Below the pieces are notes generated by a model, which did no database searches, was not told where the DNA came from, and was given only the letters and a program-made list of their open reading frames with translations. 64,000 nt of DNA from positions 12,927 through 76,926 of the forward strand of contig CALBDU010000013.1 in NCBI GenBank assembly GCA_937927335.1, in the 5' to 3' direction. Every line of letters begins with the position of its first letter. Within the stretch, counting starts at the first letter, position 1. This stretch comes from an uncultured Clostridium sp. GTDB lineage: Bacteria; Bacillota; Clostridia; Clostridiales; Clostridiaceae. The position numbers were made by a program, and so were the translations under genes. Below are positions 52,766 to 60,508 of the stretch, piece by piece.

Positions 52766-54532
52766 ATGGGTGGAATAAAAGATGGAATATTGGTTTTAGA
52801 TATTAATACAAGTGAGGATGGTAAAAGAACTATAATTTCAAAGGAAAAAAAGGTCTTTGATAGTAATGATACAGATACATATATGGAAAAATTTCGAAAA
52901 TATCATATAGAAGGAATTATAGAAAATCAACACTATACTGATAATACCTGGATAATTGCTCAACAAGGTAGCGAGTATAAAAATAGATGTAATGCTGACT
53001 TTGAGTTTGAAATTATTCCGAACGTTAACAAAGTGCTAAAGTTTTACTGTCTTGATATGATAACGAACAAAATTAGCTCGTTTACAATACATACCACAAT
53101 AAAAAAAATAACCGAAGCACTTATTGAAAGCAATATTTTTAACATAGAGTACTATGAGGATTTTGAAGATTATATATATAATCTTACACCAGATGTCCGA
53201 ATGAGATTAAGAGATTCTTTGTGGGGGTTTTTTAGTTATTACCAGAATAAAGTCCCAGAACAATATATTTCGTTACTAAGTTGTATTTCGAATGCTGAAC
53301 GAAATCCAAGAATATTACCCGACTATAGAAGTATATTATGCTTTGGCTATTATATGGATGAGTTTATTAAGAAAGCAAAGAAAGAGCTTATACTAAAATA
53401 TTGTCCAGTTATTCTATGGTGGCGTATAACAAGCTGTATACCTATAAGAGTAATTGAATTTACACTTATAAAAAAGTTGGGATGTTATAAGGATGAAAAC
53501 ACTGGAGAATGTTATTTGGTGGTTACAAGGGCTAAACCACATTCATATAGAGAAAAGGCATTAAATGAAAGAAAAGAACAAACTTTTAAAATTACAGAAG
53601 AAATCTATAATATGGCTCATGAATACATGGAACTTGAAGGGCATATAGGAGAATACTTATTGTCATATAACTTATATAAAATTAACTTTAGCCAAAGAAA
53701 AAAAATGGGTAATTACGATTTTCTTCCATCTTGGAATTTAAAACAAATGTTATATGAATTTTATGATGAAATTATATATGGCATGTTTCAATTTAATTCA
53801 GTACATAAATTTGACGTAGTTGATAGTGAGACAAGGATTGTTGAAAGAACCACTGGAAATAATATGGTTAGACTACAGTTGGGGGACACAAGACACTTGG
53901 CAATAATTAATTTGGTGCTTCTTGGACGAAATCCATATACAATAAAAGAATTGGCTGGGCATAATAATATAAACTCATTTGAACATTACGCATACCATAT
54001 GGAAAAGTATGTTGAATCAAAAACAATACTTCTTGCTGAAGATATACGTCAACAACTTTATAACTTAAGTAATGGAAAACATGCAATTAAAATAGGGAAT
54101 AGACGAAATGAAAGATTGCAACAGTTAATTATAAACAATTTGTATAAGAATAAAGATATAATAAAGCTAAAAGATGGGGTTTGTATACTCTATCAAGATA
54201 AAATAGAATTTTTTCCGAATTTGTGTTTGTGTGATTGTTCTAAGTGTGAAGGATTTATACGTGACATGGAACAATTAAGTAATGAAGAGCTAAGTGAAGA
54301 ATTGCAGGTAATTAAAGATAATATTGATTTACAATTAGAAGTAATTAGATTTTACTATCTTCATTCAACCAAAGAGAAATTAATAAATAAGGAGGCCAAT
54401 GAACTTAATATGCATTCTCAAAGAACTTTGAAAACTTCAGTGAATAGACTGAACTCACTAATAAATCAACGAGCAATAACAGAAGCATATAAACTAAAAG
54501 TAAATGAGATTGAGTATAATGAATGGGTTTAA
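52766..54532 (+). CDS. Tyrosine recombinase 3 of the trio
   Basis: 588 aa from ATG 52766; a TTG at 52757 is the other option. An RBS (AGAGG) serves a five-codon frame MYLVD at 52747 whose stop lies next to this start, so coupling is possible. The catalytic set is the clearest of the three: first Arg in CIPIRVIEFTLI, then LGDTRHLAIINLVLLGR, AGHNNINSFEHYAYH with His and the Tyr nucleophile. A C-terminal CLCDCSKCEGF segment adds four cysteines. This is the best candidate for active strand exchange. Confidence 0.85.
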   Translation: MGGIKDGILVLDINTSEDGKRTIISKEKKVFDSNDTDTYMEKFRKYHIEGIIENQHYTDNTWIIAQQGSEYKNRCNADFEFEIIPNVNKVLKFYCLDMITNKISSFTIHTTIKKITEALIESNIFNIEYYEDFEDYIYNLTPDVRMRLRDSLWGFFSYYQNKVPEQYISLLSCISNAERNPRILPDYRSILCFGYYMDEFIKKAKKELILKYCPVILWWRITSCIPIRVIEFTLIKKLGCYKDENTGECYLVVTRAKPHSYREKALNERKEQTFKITEEIYNMAHEYMELEGHIGEYLLSYNLYKINFSQRKKMGNYDFLPSWNLKQMLYEFYDEIIYGMFQFNSVHKFDVVDSETRIVERTTGNNMVRLQLGDTRHLAIINLVLLGRNPYTIKELAGHNNINSFEHYAYHMEKYVESKTILLAEDIRQQLYNLSNGKHAIKIGNRRNERLQQLIINNLYKNKDIIKLKDGVCILYQDKIEFFPNLCLCDCSKCEGFIRDMEQLSNEELSEELQVIKDNIDLQLEVIRFYYLHSTKEKLINKEANELNMHSQRTLKTSVNRLNSLINQRAITEAYKLKVNEIEYNEWV

Positions 54533-54543
54533 AGGTGTGTAAG

Positions 54544-55209
54544 ATGGAAAAAGAAAATAATAGGAAGTCCGCTGGTAGAAAGCAAAACAAGGAAATAACT
54601 AATAATTCTATGATATTATGGATTGATAAATATACAAAAGAATTCCCGAATCAGGAGATAAAGATATCAAAATTAGCAAGATTTTCAGGCATTGAGAGGC
54701 ATTATTGGTATGATAGAGAAGGAGTTATTGAGTATATACATAAAATAAATGATTTAAAATATGGAGATTATGAGAGTAGAATAGATTCTAATAGCAAAAA
54801 TCTTCTGGAACTGCCTGATATAGACTCTCTCATAGAAAATAATTACAGAAGTAAGAAAAAATTAAAGGATATTATGAGTAGTTATTTTAACCTTATTCAG
54901 GAATTTTATGATTCAGCATGTAAGGCACATGAATTACAGAAGGAGTTTAAAAAGATTGCAAAAGAAAATGAAATTATAAAAACTAAACTTGAAAAGGTTA
55001 AGAGTGATAAAGAATGTTTAGAGAAGCAAGTAGATGCTTACAAGAATCAATTAAGAGTAATGACTGTTAGAAGTAGAGAAGTAGCATTTAGTAAAGAGAA
55101 TAACATTAAGCAGAATATTCTTGAACTTAATGATGGCAAAAGAGCTTATTTAACTACAAAAAATAGTGAACTTAAAAAAATGTTAGACAGTTTAGGTAAT
55201 ACAGAATAA
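54544..55209 (+). CDS. Coiled-coil partner of the recombinases (TnpC-like)
   Basis: 221 aa from ATG 54544 with AAAGGTG 6 bases upstream. The N-terminal ~80 residues look like an HTH with NQEIKISKLARFSGIERHYW, the rest a coiled coil (residues about 115-185, HELQKEFKKIAKENEII). Tn554 TnpC, a small coiled-coil accessory that orients insertion, fits by place and shape. It reads on directly from recombinase 3 (11 bases after its stop). Confidence 0.78.
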   Translation: MEKENNRKSAGRKQNKEITNNSMILWIDKYTKEFPNQEIKISKLARFSGIERHYWYDREGVIEYIHKINDLKYGDYESRIDSNSKNLLELPDIDSLIENNYRSKKKLKDIMSSYFNLIQEFYDSACKAHELQKEFKKIAKENEIIKTKLEKVKSDKECLEKQVDAYKNQLRVMTVRSREVAFSKENNIKQNILELNDGKRAYLTTKNSELKKMLDSLGNTE

Positions 55210-55351
55210 AAACGTATATTATCATAATAAAACAGGCAAACATTATAATAAAATTATAATCAAATAAATCTTGAAATTTTAAAGTTTTGTATTTATAATA
55301 AATTATAAATGGGAATATGTGTAAATTGAGTTATTTAAAAAGGAGAAAAGG

Positions 55352-55447
55352 ATGAAATACGTAATTAGAAAAGCCTTAATAACTAAATATATATTAATCA
55401 AAACTCCGAACTTGTATATAGGGCAAGTTCGGAGTTTTGATTTATAG
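55352..55447 (+). CDS. 31-codon peptide across a palindromic hairpin
   Basis: ATG 55352 follows AAAAAGGAGAAAAGG closely. The peptide is MKYVIRKALITKYILIK then TPNLYIGQVRSFDL, basic and hydrophobic. Its last third is encoded by the hairpin at 55399-55439. Whether it is translated is unknown; it may only be a leader. Confidence 0.35.
   Translation: MKYVIRKALITKYILIKTPNLYIGQVRSFDL
55399..55439. terminator. Perfect 16-bp palindromic hairpin
   Basis: Arms CAAAACTCCGAACTTG and CAAGTTCGGAGTTTTG with a 9-base loop. It would form a strong transcript end after the recombinase set; the length and perfection also suit a recombinase or regulator site. Confidence 0.8.
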
Positions 55448-55525
55448 TAAATTATAATTTACATAACTTTAAAGCAAATATATTTTATAAGAAGATAAAT
55501 ATAACATAAAAAAGGAGGATTTAAC

Positions 55526-55780
55526 ATGGATTTAGAGGAAAAGGAAGAATTCGAAAAGGAAAAGAAAAAATTAGCTATTTTGTATAAAGAGTATCTACAT
55601 ACAAAAAATGAATTTGAAGGCTCAAAAATAAAATATTATAAAGCACTCGAAGACAATATTGATGAAAATCAATTAAATGAATTAAAAAAAGACTGTTTGA
55701 AAAAAGAAGAGAGTAGTAGTATTGCAACCAGAAACTATAGAAGTCTAAAATTTCGATTAATGGCAATTCATGCAATATAA
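55526..55780 (+). CDS. Small coiled-coil protein
   Basis: 84 aa; ATG with AAAAAGGAGG 7 bases upstream. Entirely helical: EEKEEFEKEKKKLAILYKEY, then IKYYKALEDNIDENQLNELK and SLKFRLMAIHAI. No membrane segment. No family recognised. It stands alone between the hairpin and the RNase H gene. Confidence 0.6.
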   Translation: MDLEEKEEFEKEKKKLAILYKEYLHTKNEFEGSKIKYYKALEDNIDENQLNELKKDCLKKEESSSIATRNYRSLKFRLMAIHAI

Positions 55781-55888
55781 GTAAACGTCCAGAGGGGATT
55801 ATTAATATATTTATCTTCTTATAATTCTTTTAATTACTGCTGGCACAGAACCAGAAAATTTATAATACAGGAGGCATATTGATGTTTA

Positions 55889-56467
55889 ATGAAAAAATAT
55901 TATGCTATAAAAAATTTAAGAAATGAAGGATATATAACAGAAAGTTATTTAGATTTTGAAAATATTATGAAAAATTCTAAAAGCCTTAGACTATTAGGGA
56001 AAGGTTTTAATTCAGAAATAGAAGCAAAAAAATTTATTGAATCACCAGTATATTTAAAGTATAAAAGATTTACAGCATACACAGATGCAAGCTATGACCC
56101 AAAAACAAATAGGTGTGCATATGGATATATTATATTTGATATAAATGGTGAAATTAAATATAAATACTGCAATGATTCTGTTGATAATACAAAATTGGGA
56201 AGTGTAATGGGAGAGTTAAAAGCTGTAATGATGACAGTTAAAATGGCAAGAAAGTTATGTGTAAATATGGATATAAATTACGACTTTAATGGTATTGAGA
56301 TACTATTAAATAAAAAGCATAAGAATACTTTTATTAATTCGTATAGTCAGTTTATGAGTGAAAATAGATATTATTATAATCTTGTAAGGGTTAATAAAAG
56401 AACAAAAATTATTCATAAAAGTGTACACAATATGGTTTATAAAAGGTTGAAAATAGTGAGTTTATAG
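55889..56467 (+). CDS. Ribonuclease HI with N-terminal hybrid-binding domain
   Basis: 192 aa. Residues 1-50 match the RNase H1 N-terminal (Cauli_VI) RNA/DNA-hybrid-binding domain: MKKYYAIKNLRNEGYI, then SEIEAKKFIES. Residues ~60-180 are the RNase H core with YTDASYD (Asp), MGELKAVMMT (Glu), and YDFNGIEILL (Asp). The last metal ligand (near KR TK...) is less clear. It would cut RNA in RNA/DNA hybrids. The start is odd: the RBS CAGGAGG (55869-55875) suits ATG 55882, which is out of frame and stops after 14 codons; ATG 55889 is 13 bases from the RBS. Confidence 0.8.
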   Translation: MKKYYAIKNLRNEGYITESYLDFENIMKNSKSLRLLGKGFNSEIEAKKFIESPVYLKYKRFTAYTDASYDPKTNRCAYGYIIFDINGEIKYKYCNDSVDNTKLGSVMGELKAVMMTVKMARKLCVNMDINYDFNGIEILLNKKHKNTFINSYSQFMSENRYYYNLVRVNKRTKIIHKSVHNMVYKRLKIVSL

Positions 56468-56512
56468 TGTGATTAGAAACATACCTAAAAATTTACTATT
56501 GATAGTAAAAGG

Positions 56513-56554
56513 AACGGTATCGTTTTTTGGCAAACTCAACAGAACGGTATCGTT
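56513..56554 (+). promoter_or_regulatory. Duplicated operator for the HTH protein
   Basis: aacggtatcgtt occurs at 56513-56524 and 56543-56554, 30 bp apart (about three helical turns), just before the RBS of the 74-aa HTH gene. The word is near-palindromic (AACG/CGTT). Tandem spacing on one face of the DNA suggests cooperative, probably autoregulatory, binding. Confidence 0.6.
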
Positions 56555-56582
56555 CGTAATTGCAAATATAGGAGGGAACCAT

Positions 56583-56807
56583 TTGAAGCATCCAGAAGAA
56601 CAATGTGTTGTATTGTGCATTAAAGATATTGTAAATGAAGTTATTACTTTACAGGAAGCCTCTGAAATCCTTGGAATAGCAGATAGCACATTAAGAAAAA
56701 AGGTCTTAAATGGAGACTTTAAAGATTGGGAATACAGAAAAACTACTAAAATGATTATATTTAACAAAACTGCAATTTTAGAAAGAAAGGTAAAGAAAAA
56801 TAAATAA
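56583..56807 (+). CDS. Small helix-turn-helix protein
   Basis: 74 aa, TTG 56583 after AGGAGGGAACCA; the frame extends to 56469 but that part covers the operators and has no RBS. Residues ~20-55 are an HTH: VITLQEASEILGIADSTLRKK, then the wing-like FKDWEYRKTTKMIIFNKTAIL. It matches excisionase/MerR-type DNA-binding helices that read tandem operators. The two 12-bp repeats right upstream make autoregulation likely; a role in excision of the island is possible. Confidence 0.72.
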   Translation: MKHPEEQCVVLCIKDIVNEVITLQEASEILGIADSTLRKKVLNGDFKDWEYRKTTKMIIFNKTAILERKVKKNK

Positions 56808-56911
56808 CGGTATATTGCCAAATTTGAATAATGTGGTATTAAAATATTTTCAGAGTATTTTATAAATTTCTTGACTTGTACGGAATAAATAATTATAAAG
56901 GAGTTTTAAGT

Positions 56912-57343
56912 ATGGAAAAATTAATTGTATTTGCTTTAAGGGACAATTATTATGGATATAGAATAGAAGACGATTTTGAAAAAGTGAAAGCATTCAGAGA
57001 TGAATTATCGCTTGGGTTTTTATTGAAATTCTCTGGACAAATGACCGACTTGGCAAATCAATTAAAAGATATAAATTATGTTATTAATGTTCTGGAAGAT
57101 TTTAAAAAGGAGTCCTTTTTTAAATTAAATAAAACAACATACAACCTTGACTGGCGTTACAGCAGTAAAGAAAAAGAAGGCAAACCTGTGACGTTACCCA
57201 TAGCAAAAAAAATGTTTAAAGAAACAAAACTTAAATATGATACATTGTTAGAGGTAATATATGAAACTTATAGAACACATGATAAAAAATTTGATGGAAC
57301 TATAATTGACCCAAATGAATTTTTAACAGAAATTGAAATATAA
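56912..57343 (+). CDS. Hypothetical protein
   Basis: 143 aa from ATG 56912, with AAAGGAG upstream. Helical: DNYYGYRIEDDFEKVKAFRD, then FSGQMTDLANQLKDINYVIN, then KKMFKETKLKYDTLLEVIYET. No membrane or cysteine features. No family recognised. It precedes the broken RHH gene by 10 bases, so the two may have been a toxin-antitoxin-like or regulatory pair. Confidence 0.65.
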   Translation: MEKLIVFALRDNYYGYRIEDDFEKVKAFRDELSLGFLLKFSGQMTDLANQLKDINYVINVLEDFKKESFFKLNKTTYNLDWRYSSKEKEGKPVTLPIAKKMFKETKLKYDTLLEVIYETYRTHDKKFDGTIIDPNEFLTEIEI

Positions 57344-57353
57344 GGGGTTTCAT

Positions 57354-57494
57354 ATGGCAAGAATAGATATTAGAACAACAGAAGAGTTTAAAGAAATGCT
57401 ATAAGAAATAGCCAAAAAAGAAAGCAGAAGCATGCGTAAGCGACTGGAGCAATTAATTAAGGATGCATATGAAAAATTAAAAAACGAACAATAG
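57354..57494 (+). pseudogene. Ribbon-helix-helix gene with an in-frame stop
   Basis: ATG 57354 after AAGGGGTTTCAT gives MARIDIRTTEEFKEML, then TAA, then EIAKKESRSMRKRLEQLI and onwards to TAG at 57494, 46 codons in all counting the stop. The reading is a CopG/Arc-type ribbon-helix-helix repressor whose residue 17 codon (likely CAA) became TAA. A 16-aa and a 29-aa piece remain. Confidence 0.75.
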
Positions 57495-57500
57495 GCATAG

Positions 57501-57539
57501 ATACCACATTATTCAAAAATTGATTTTGTGGTATTTTTC
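57501..57539 (+). terminator. Terminator before the hsd operon
   Basis: Arms ATACCACA (57501-57508) and TGTGGTAT (57527-57534) then TTTTTC. Confidence 0.7.
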
Positions 57540-57758
57540 TTTCGCAATGCAATAATGTTTTTTATCAAAAAAGCAGTATAACTTTTTTTCTAAATTTTAA
57601 TTTTTTCATTATTCTTAATAATATTCTGTCGTGTGAAATTTACTCCAAAAATATGCATATAGTAAGGAAATTGAATTTATATATTGTGGTAAATTGGTAA
57701 AAAGTTGTATTATTATATTGATACCACAAATATTTTACAGAAAGGAGATAATATAAAA

Positions 57759-60071
57759 TTGAGTAAAAAAGATTTATCTGAACAAGATATATGTTTAAGA
57801 TATATTACACCAGCAATTGAAACTGCTGGATGGGATAAAATGAAACAGATTCGAACAGAATACACATTTACAGACGGTCAAATTATTGTACGTAACAATG
57901 TAACAACTCGTGGAAAGAGAAAAAGAGCAGATTATTTGCTTTCATATAAAATAAATATGCCACTTGCAATTATTGAAGCTAAAGATAACAATCACTTTTT
58001 AGGTGATGGTATGCAACAAGCAATTGAATATGCAAGAATCCTTGATGTTCCATTTGCATATTGCTCTAATGGTGATGGATTCATTGAGCATGATATGATA
58101 TCTGGAAATGAGCGACAAATTTTACTTGAAGAATTCCCTTCACCTGAAGAATTGTGGATTAAATATAAATTCTATTACAATATTGACACTGAAGATAAGG
58201 AAAATCTAATTACTGAATCCTATCATTATTCTGCGGGAGATAAATCCCCCAGATATTATCAAAGAATAGCTGTTAATAGAGTTGTAGAGGCAATTGCAAA
58301 TGGAAGAAACAGAATCTTGCTTGTTATGGCAACTGGTACAGGCAAAACTTATACTGCATTTCAAATAGTATGGAGACTTTGGAAGGCAGGAAAAGCAAAG
58401 AGGATATTATATTTGGCCGACAGAAATGCTCTTATTGACCAGACAATAAATAATGATTTTAAGCCATTTGAAAATGTAATTAGAAAAGTCAAAAATCGAG
58501 CAATGGACAGTTCGTATGAAATTCATATGGCTCTTTATCAACAACTTATTGGACAAGATGGTGAAAGGATTTTTGAAGAGTTTTCACCTGACTTCTTTGA
58601 TTTGATAATTATTGATGAAGCTCACAGAGGTTCTGCTAAGGAGGATAGTCAATGGAGACAGATTCTTGATTATTTTAGTTCTGCGGTACAAATTGGCTTA
58701 ACTGCAACTCCAAAAGAGACAAAAGAAGTAAGTAATATTGACTATTTCGGTGAGCCTATTTATACCTATAGCTTAAAACAAGGTATTGAGGACGGATTCC
58801 TTGCTCCGTATAAAGTTATACGTGTGGGTTTAAATGTTGACCTTGAAGGCTTTAGACCATACAAGGGTCAAATAGATATACATGGCAATGAGATACAGGA
58901 TAGAGTATACAATACTAAGGATTATGATAGGCATATTGTAATTGATGAACGTACAAAAGAAGTTGCAAGACGAATAACAGAATTTTTAAAGCTTCATGAC
59001 AGGTACATGAAAACTATAGTCTTTTGCGTTGATATTGAACATGCAAATAGAATGAGAATGGCATTAATAAATGAAAATGGAGACATAGTGAAAGACAATC
59101 CAAACTATATCATGAAGATTACAGGTGATGACAATGAGGGAAAGGCACAGCTTGACAATTTCATTGCTGTTAATACTAAATTCCCAACAATTGCAGTAAC
59201 AAGCGAACTTCTAACTACTGGCGTGGATGCAAAAATGTGCAAGTTAATTGTAGTTGATAAAGAAATTGAATCACCGATAATGTTTAAACAAATTTTAGGA
59301 CGTGGTACACGTATACGTGAAGAAGATGGCAAAACCTATTTCACTTTTATGGACTTTAGAAATGTATCAAGACTATTTGCAGACCCCGATTTTGATGGAG
59401 AACCAGTTAAGGTTATAGAAGTAAATCATGATGGAAAGATACCAAAAGACGATAATAATACGGACACCGCAGATGGTGACAACACAGATGAAGGTGACGA
59501 ATCCTTAGAACCAAAAGGAAAATATTATATAAATGGCGTTCCTGTTAAGATTTTAAATGAAAGAGTTCAATATATAGATATACATGGCAAGCTTATAACA
59601 GAATCTATTAAAGACTATTCCAAGAGACACATTCTTGAACATTATGATACATTAGATAGTTTTATTAAAAGATGGACAAAAGAAGAGAAGAAGCAGGCAA
59701 TAATAGAAGAACTAAAAGATGAAGGCGTTCTGTTGAGTGCTTTAAGAGATGAAGCAGGGAAAGATATAGATGATTTTGACTTAATACTTCATATAGCATA
59801 TGATAAAAAACCACTTTCAAGAGTAGAGAGAGCAAATAATGTTAAAAAGCGTGGATATCTTGATAAGTATTCTGATATCGCTCAGAGAGTATTAAATGGT
59901 CTGCTTGATAAATATAGTGATGCAGAAGTTTTGGATTTTACTGATACAAAAATCCTTGAGCTAAAGCCATTTTCAGAGATAGGAACACCTATTAAACTTG
60001 TAAAAGAATTTGGTAGCAAGAAAAATTATCTCGAAGCTATAAAAGAACTTGAGGAGTTATTATACGCATAG
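57759..60071 (+). CDS. hsdR: Type I restriction enzyme subunit R (EcoEI-like)
   Basis: 770 aa from TTG 57759 after AAAGGAG; the frame opening at 57705 lacks an RBS. An N-terminal PD-(D/E)XK nuclease (ADYLLSY with Asp, then IIEAKDN near residue 72) precedes a superfamily-2 motor: MATGTGKT near 190, DEAH near 285, GLTATP, and QILGRGTRIRE. The EcoEI_R-type C-terminus (EAGKDIDDFDLILHIAYDKKPLSRVERANNVK) binds the modification complex. It translocates DNA and cuts far from unmodified sites. The operon order is R, winged helix, M, S. Confidence 0.95.
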   Translation: MSKKDLSEQDICLRYITPAIETAGWDKMKQIRTEYTFTDGQIIVRNNVTTRGKRKRADYLLSYKINMPLAIIEAKDNNHFLGDGMQQAIEYARILDVPFAYCSNGDGFIEHDMISGNERQILLEEFPSPEELWIKYKFYYNIDTEDKENLITESYHYSAGDKSPRYYQRIAVNRVVEAIANGRNRILLVMATGTGKTYTAFQIVWRLWKAGKAKRILYLADRNALIDQTINNDFKPFENVIRKVKNRAMDSSYEIHMALYQQLIGQDGERIFEEFSPDFFDLIIIDEAHRGSAKEDSQWRQILDYFSSAVQIGLTATPKETKEVSNIDYFGEPIYTYSLKQGIEDGFLAPYKVIRVGLNVDLEGFRPYKGQIDIHGNEIQDRVYNTKDYDRHIVIDERTKEVARRITEFLKLHDRYMKTIVFCVDIEHANRMRMALINENGDIVKDNPNYIMKITGDDNEGKAQLDNFIAVNTKFPTIAVTSELLTTGVDAKMCKLIVVDKEIESPIMFKQILGRGTRIREEDGKTYFTFMDFRNVSRLFADPDFDGEPVKVIEVNHDGKIPKDDNNTDTADGDNTDEGDESLEPKGKYYINGVPVKILNERVQYIDIHGKLITESIKDYSKRHILEHYDTLDSFIKRWTKEEKKQAIIEELKDEGVLLSALRDEAGKDIDDFDLILHIAYDKKPLSRVERANNVKKRGYLDKYSDIAQRVLNGLLDKYSDAEVLDFTDTKILELKPFSEIGTPIKLVKEFGSKKNYLEAIKELEELLYA

Positions 60072-60151
60072 TACATTGACAATTCATAATTATTATAATA
60101 TTATACTCATATAAAAATATGAGTATAATATTATTTTTTTGAGGTGTATTA

Positions 60152-60508
60152 ATGGATAAAGTGTTAACTTGTCTTATAGATTACGTCCATGTTAAAGGAC
60201 TTACGAGAAGCTTTGCTCTTTTATTGATTGAATTACTTAGTTTTAAAAATAAAAATGGAAAAATAGTAATTAATGCTTCACTAAAACGAGATATAGGTCA
60301 TAGAATTAATGCGTCAGTAGGCAGTATTGATAATATGATTACAAAGCTGGTTGAAACAGCTATATTGCTAAGAATTGACCGAGGAATGTATATGTTTAGT
60401 GAAGAGCTGGATGGTTTTACATATGCCGATAAAAGTGATATAGAAATGAAAATTACATATAATGACAAAGCAAAGAAAATAAAAATCATTGGAGGGAGAA
60501 AACAATGA
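60152..60508 (+). CDS. RepL-like winged-helix protein inside the hsd operon
   Basis: 118 aa, ATG after TTGAGGTG. The middle is a winged helix very like RepL replication/copy-control proteins: KNGKIVINASLKRDI, then INASVGSIDNMITKLVETAIL and RIDRGMYMF. Residue pattern supports DNA binding; no nuclease or methylase motif is present. It overlaps the hsdM start by 4 bases, so it is translationally coupled to the methylase. It might time restriction against modification after transfer, like control (C) proteins of type II systems, but by a different fold. Confidence 0.72.
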   Translation: MDKVLTCLIDYVHVKGLTRSFALLLIELLSFKNKNGKIVINASLKRDIGHRINASVGSIDNMITKLVETAILLRIDRGMYMFSEELDGFTYADKSDIEMKITYNDKAKKIKIIGGRKQ

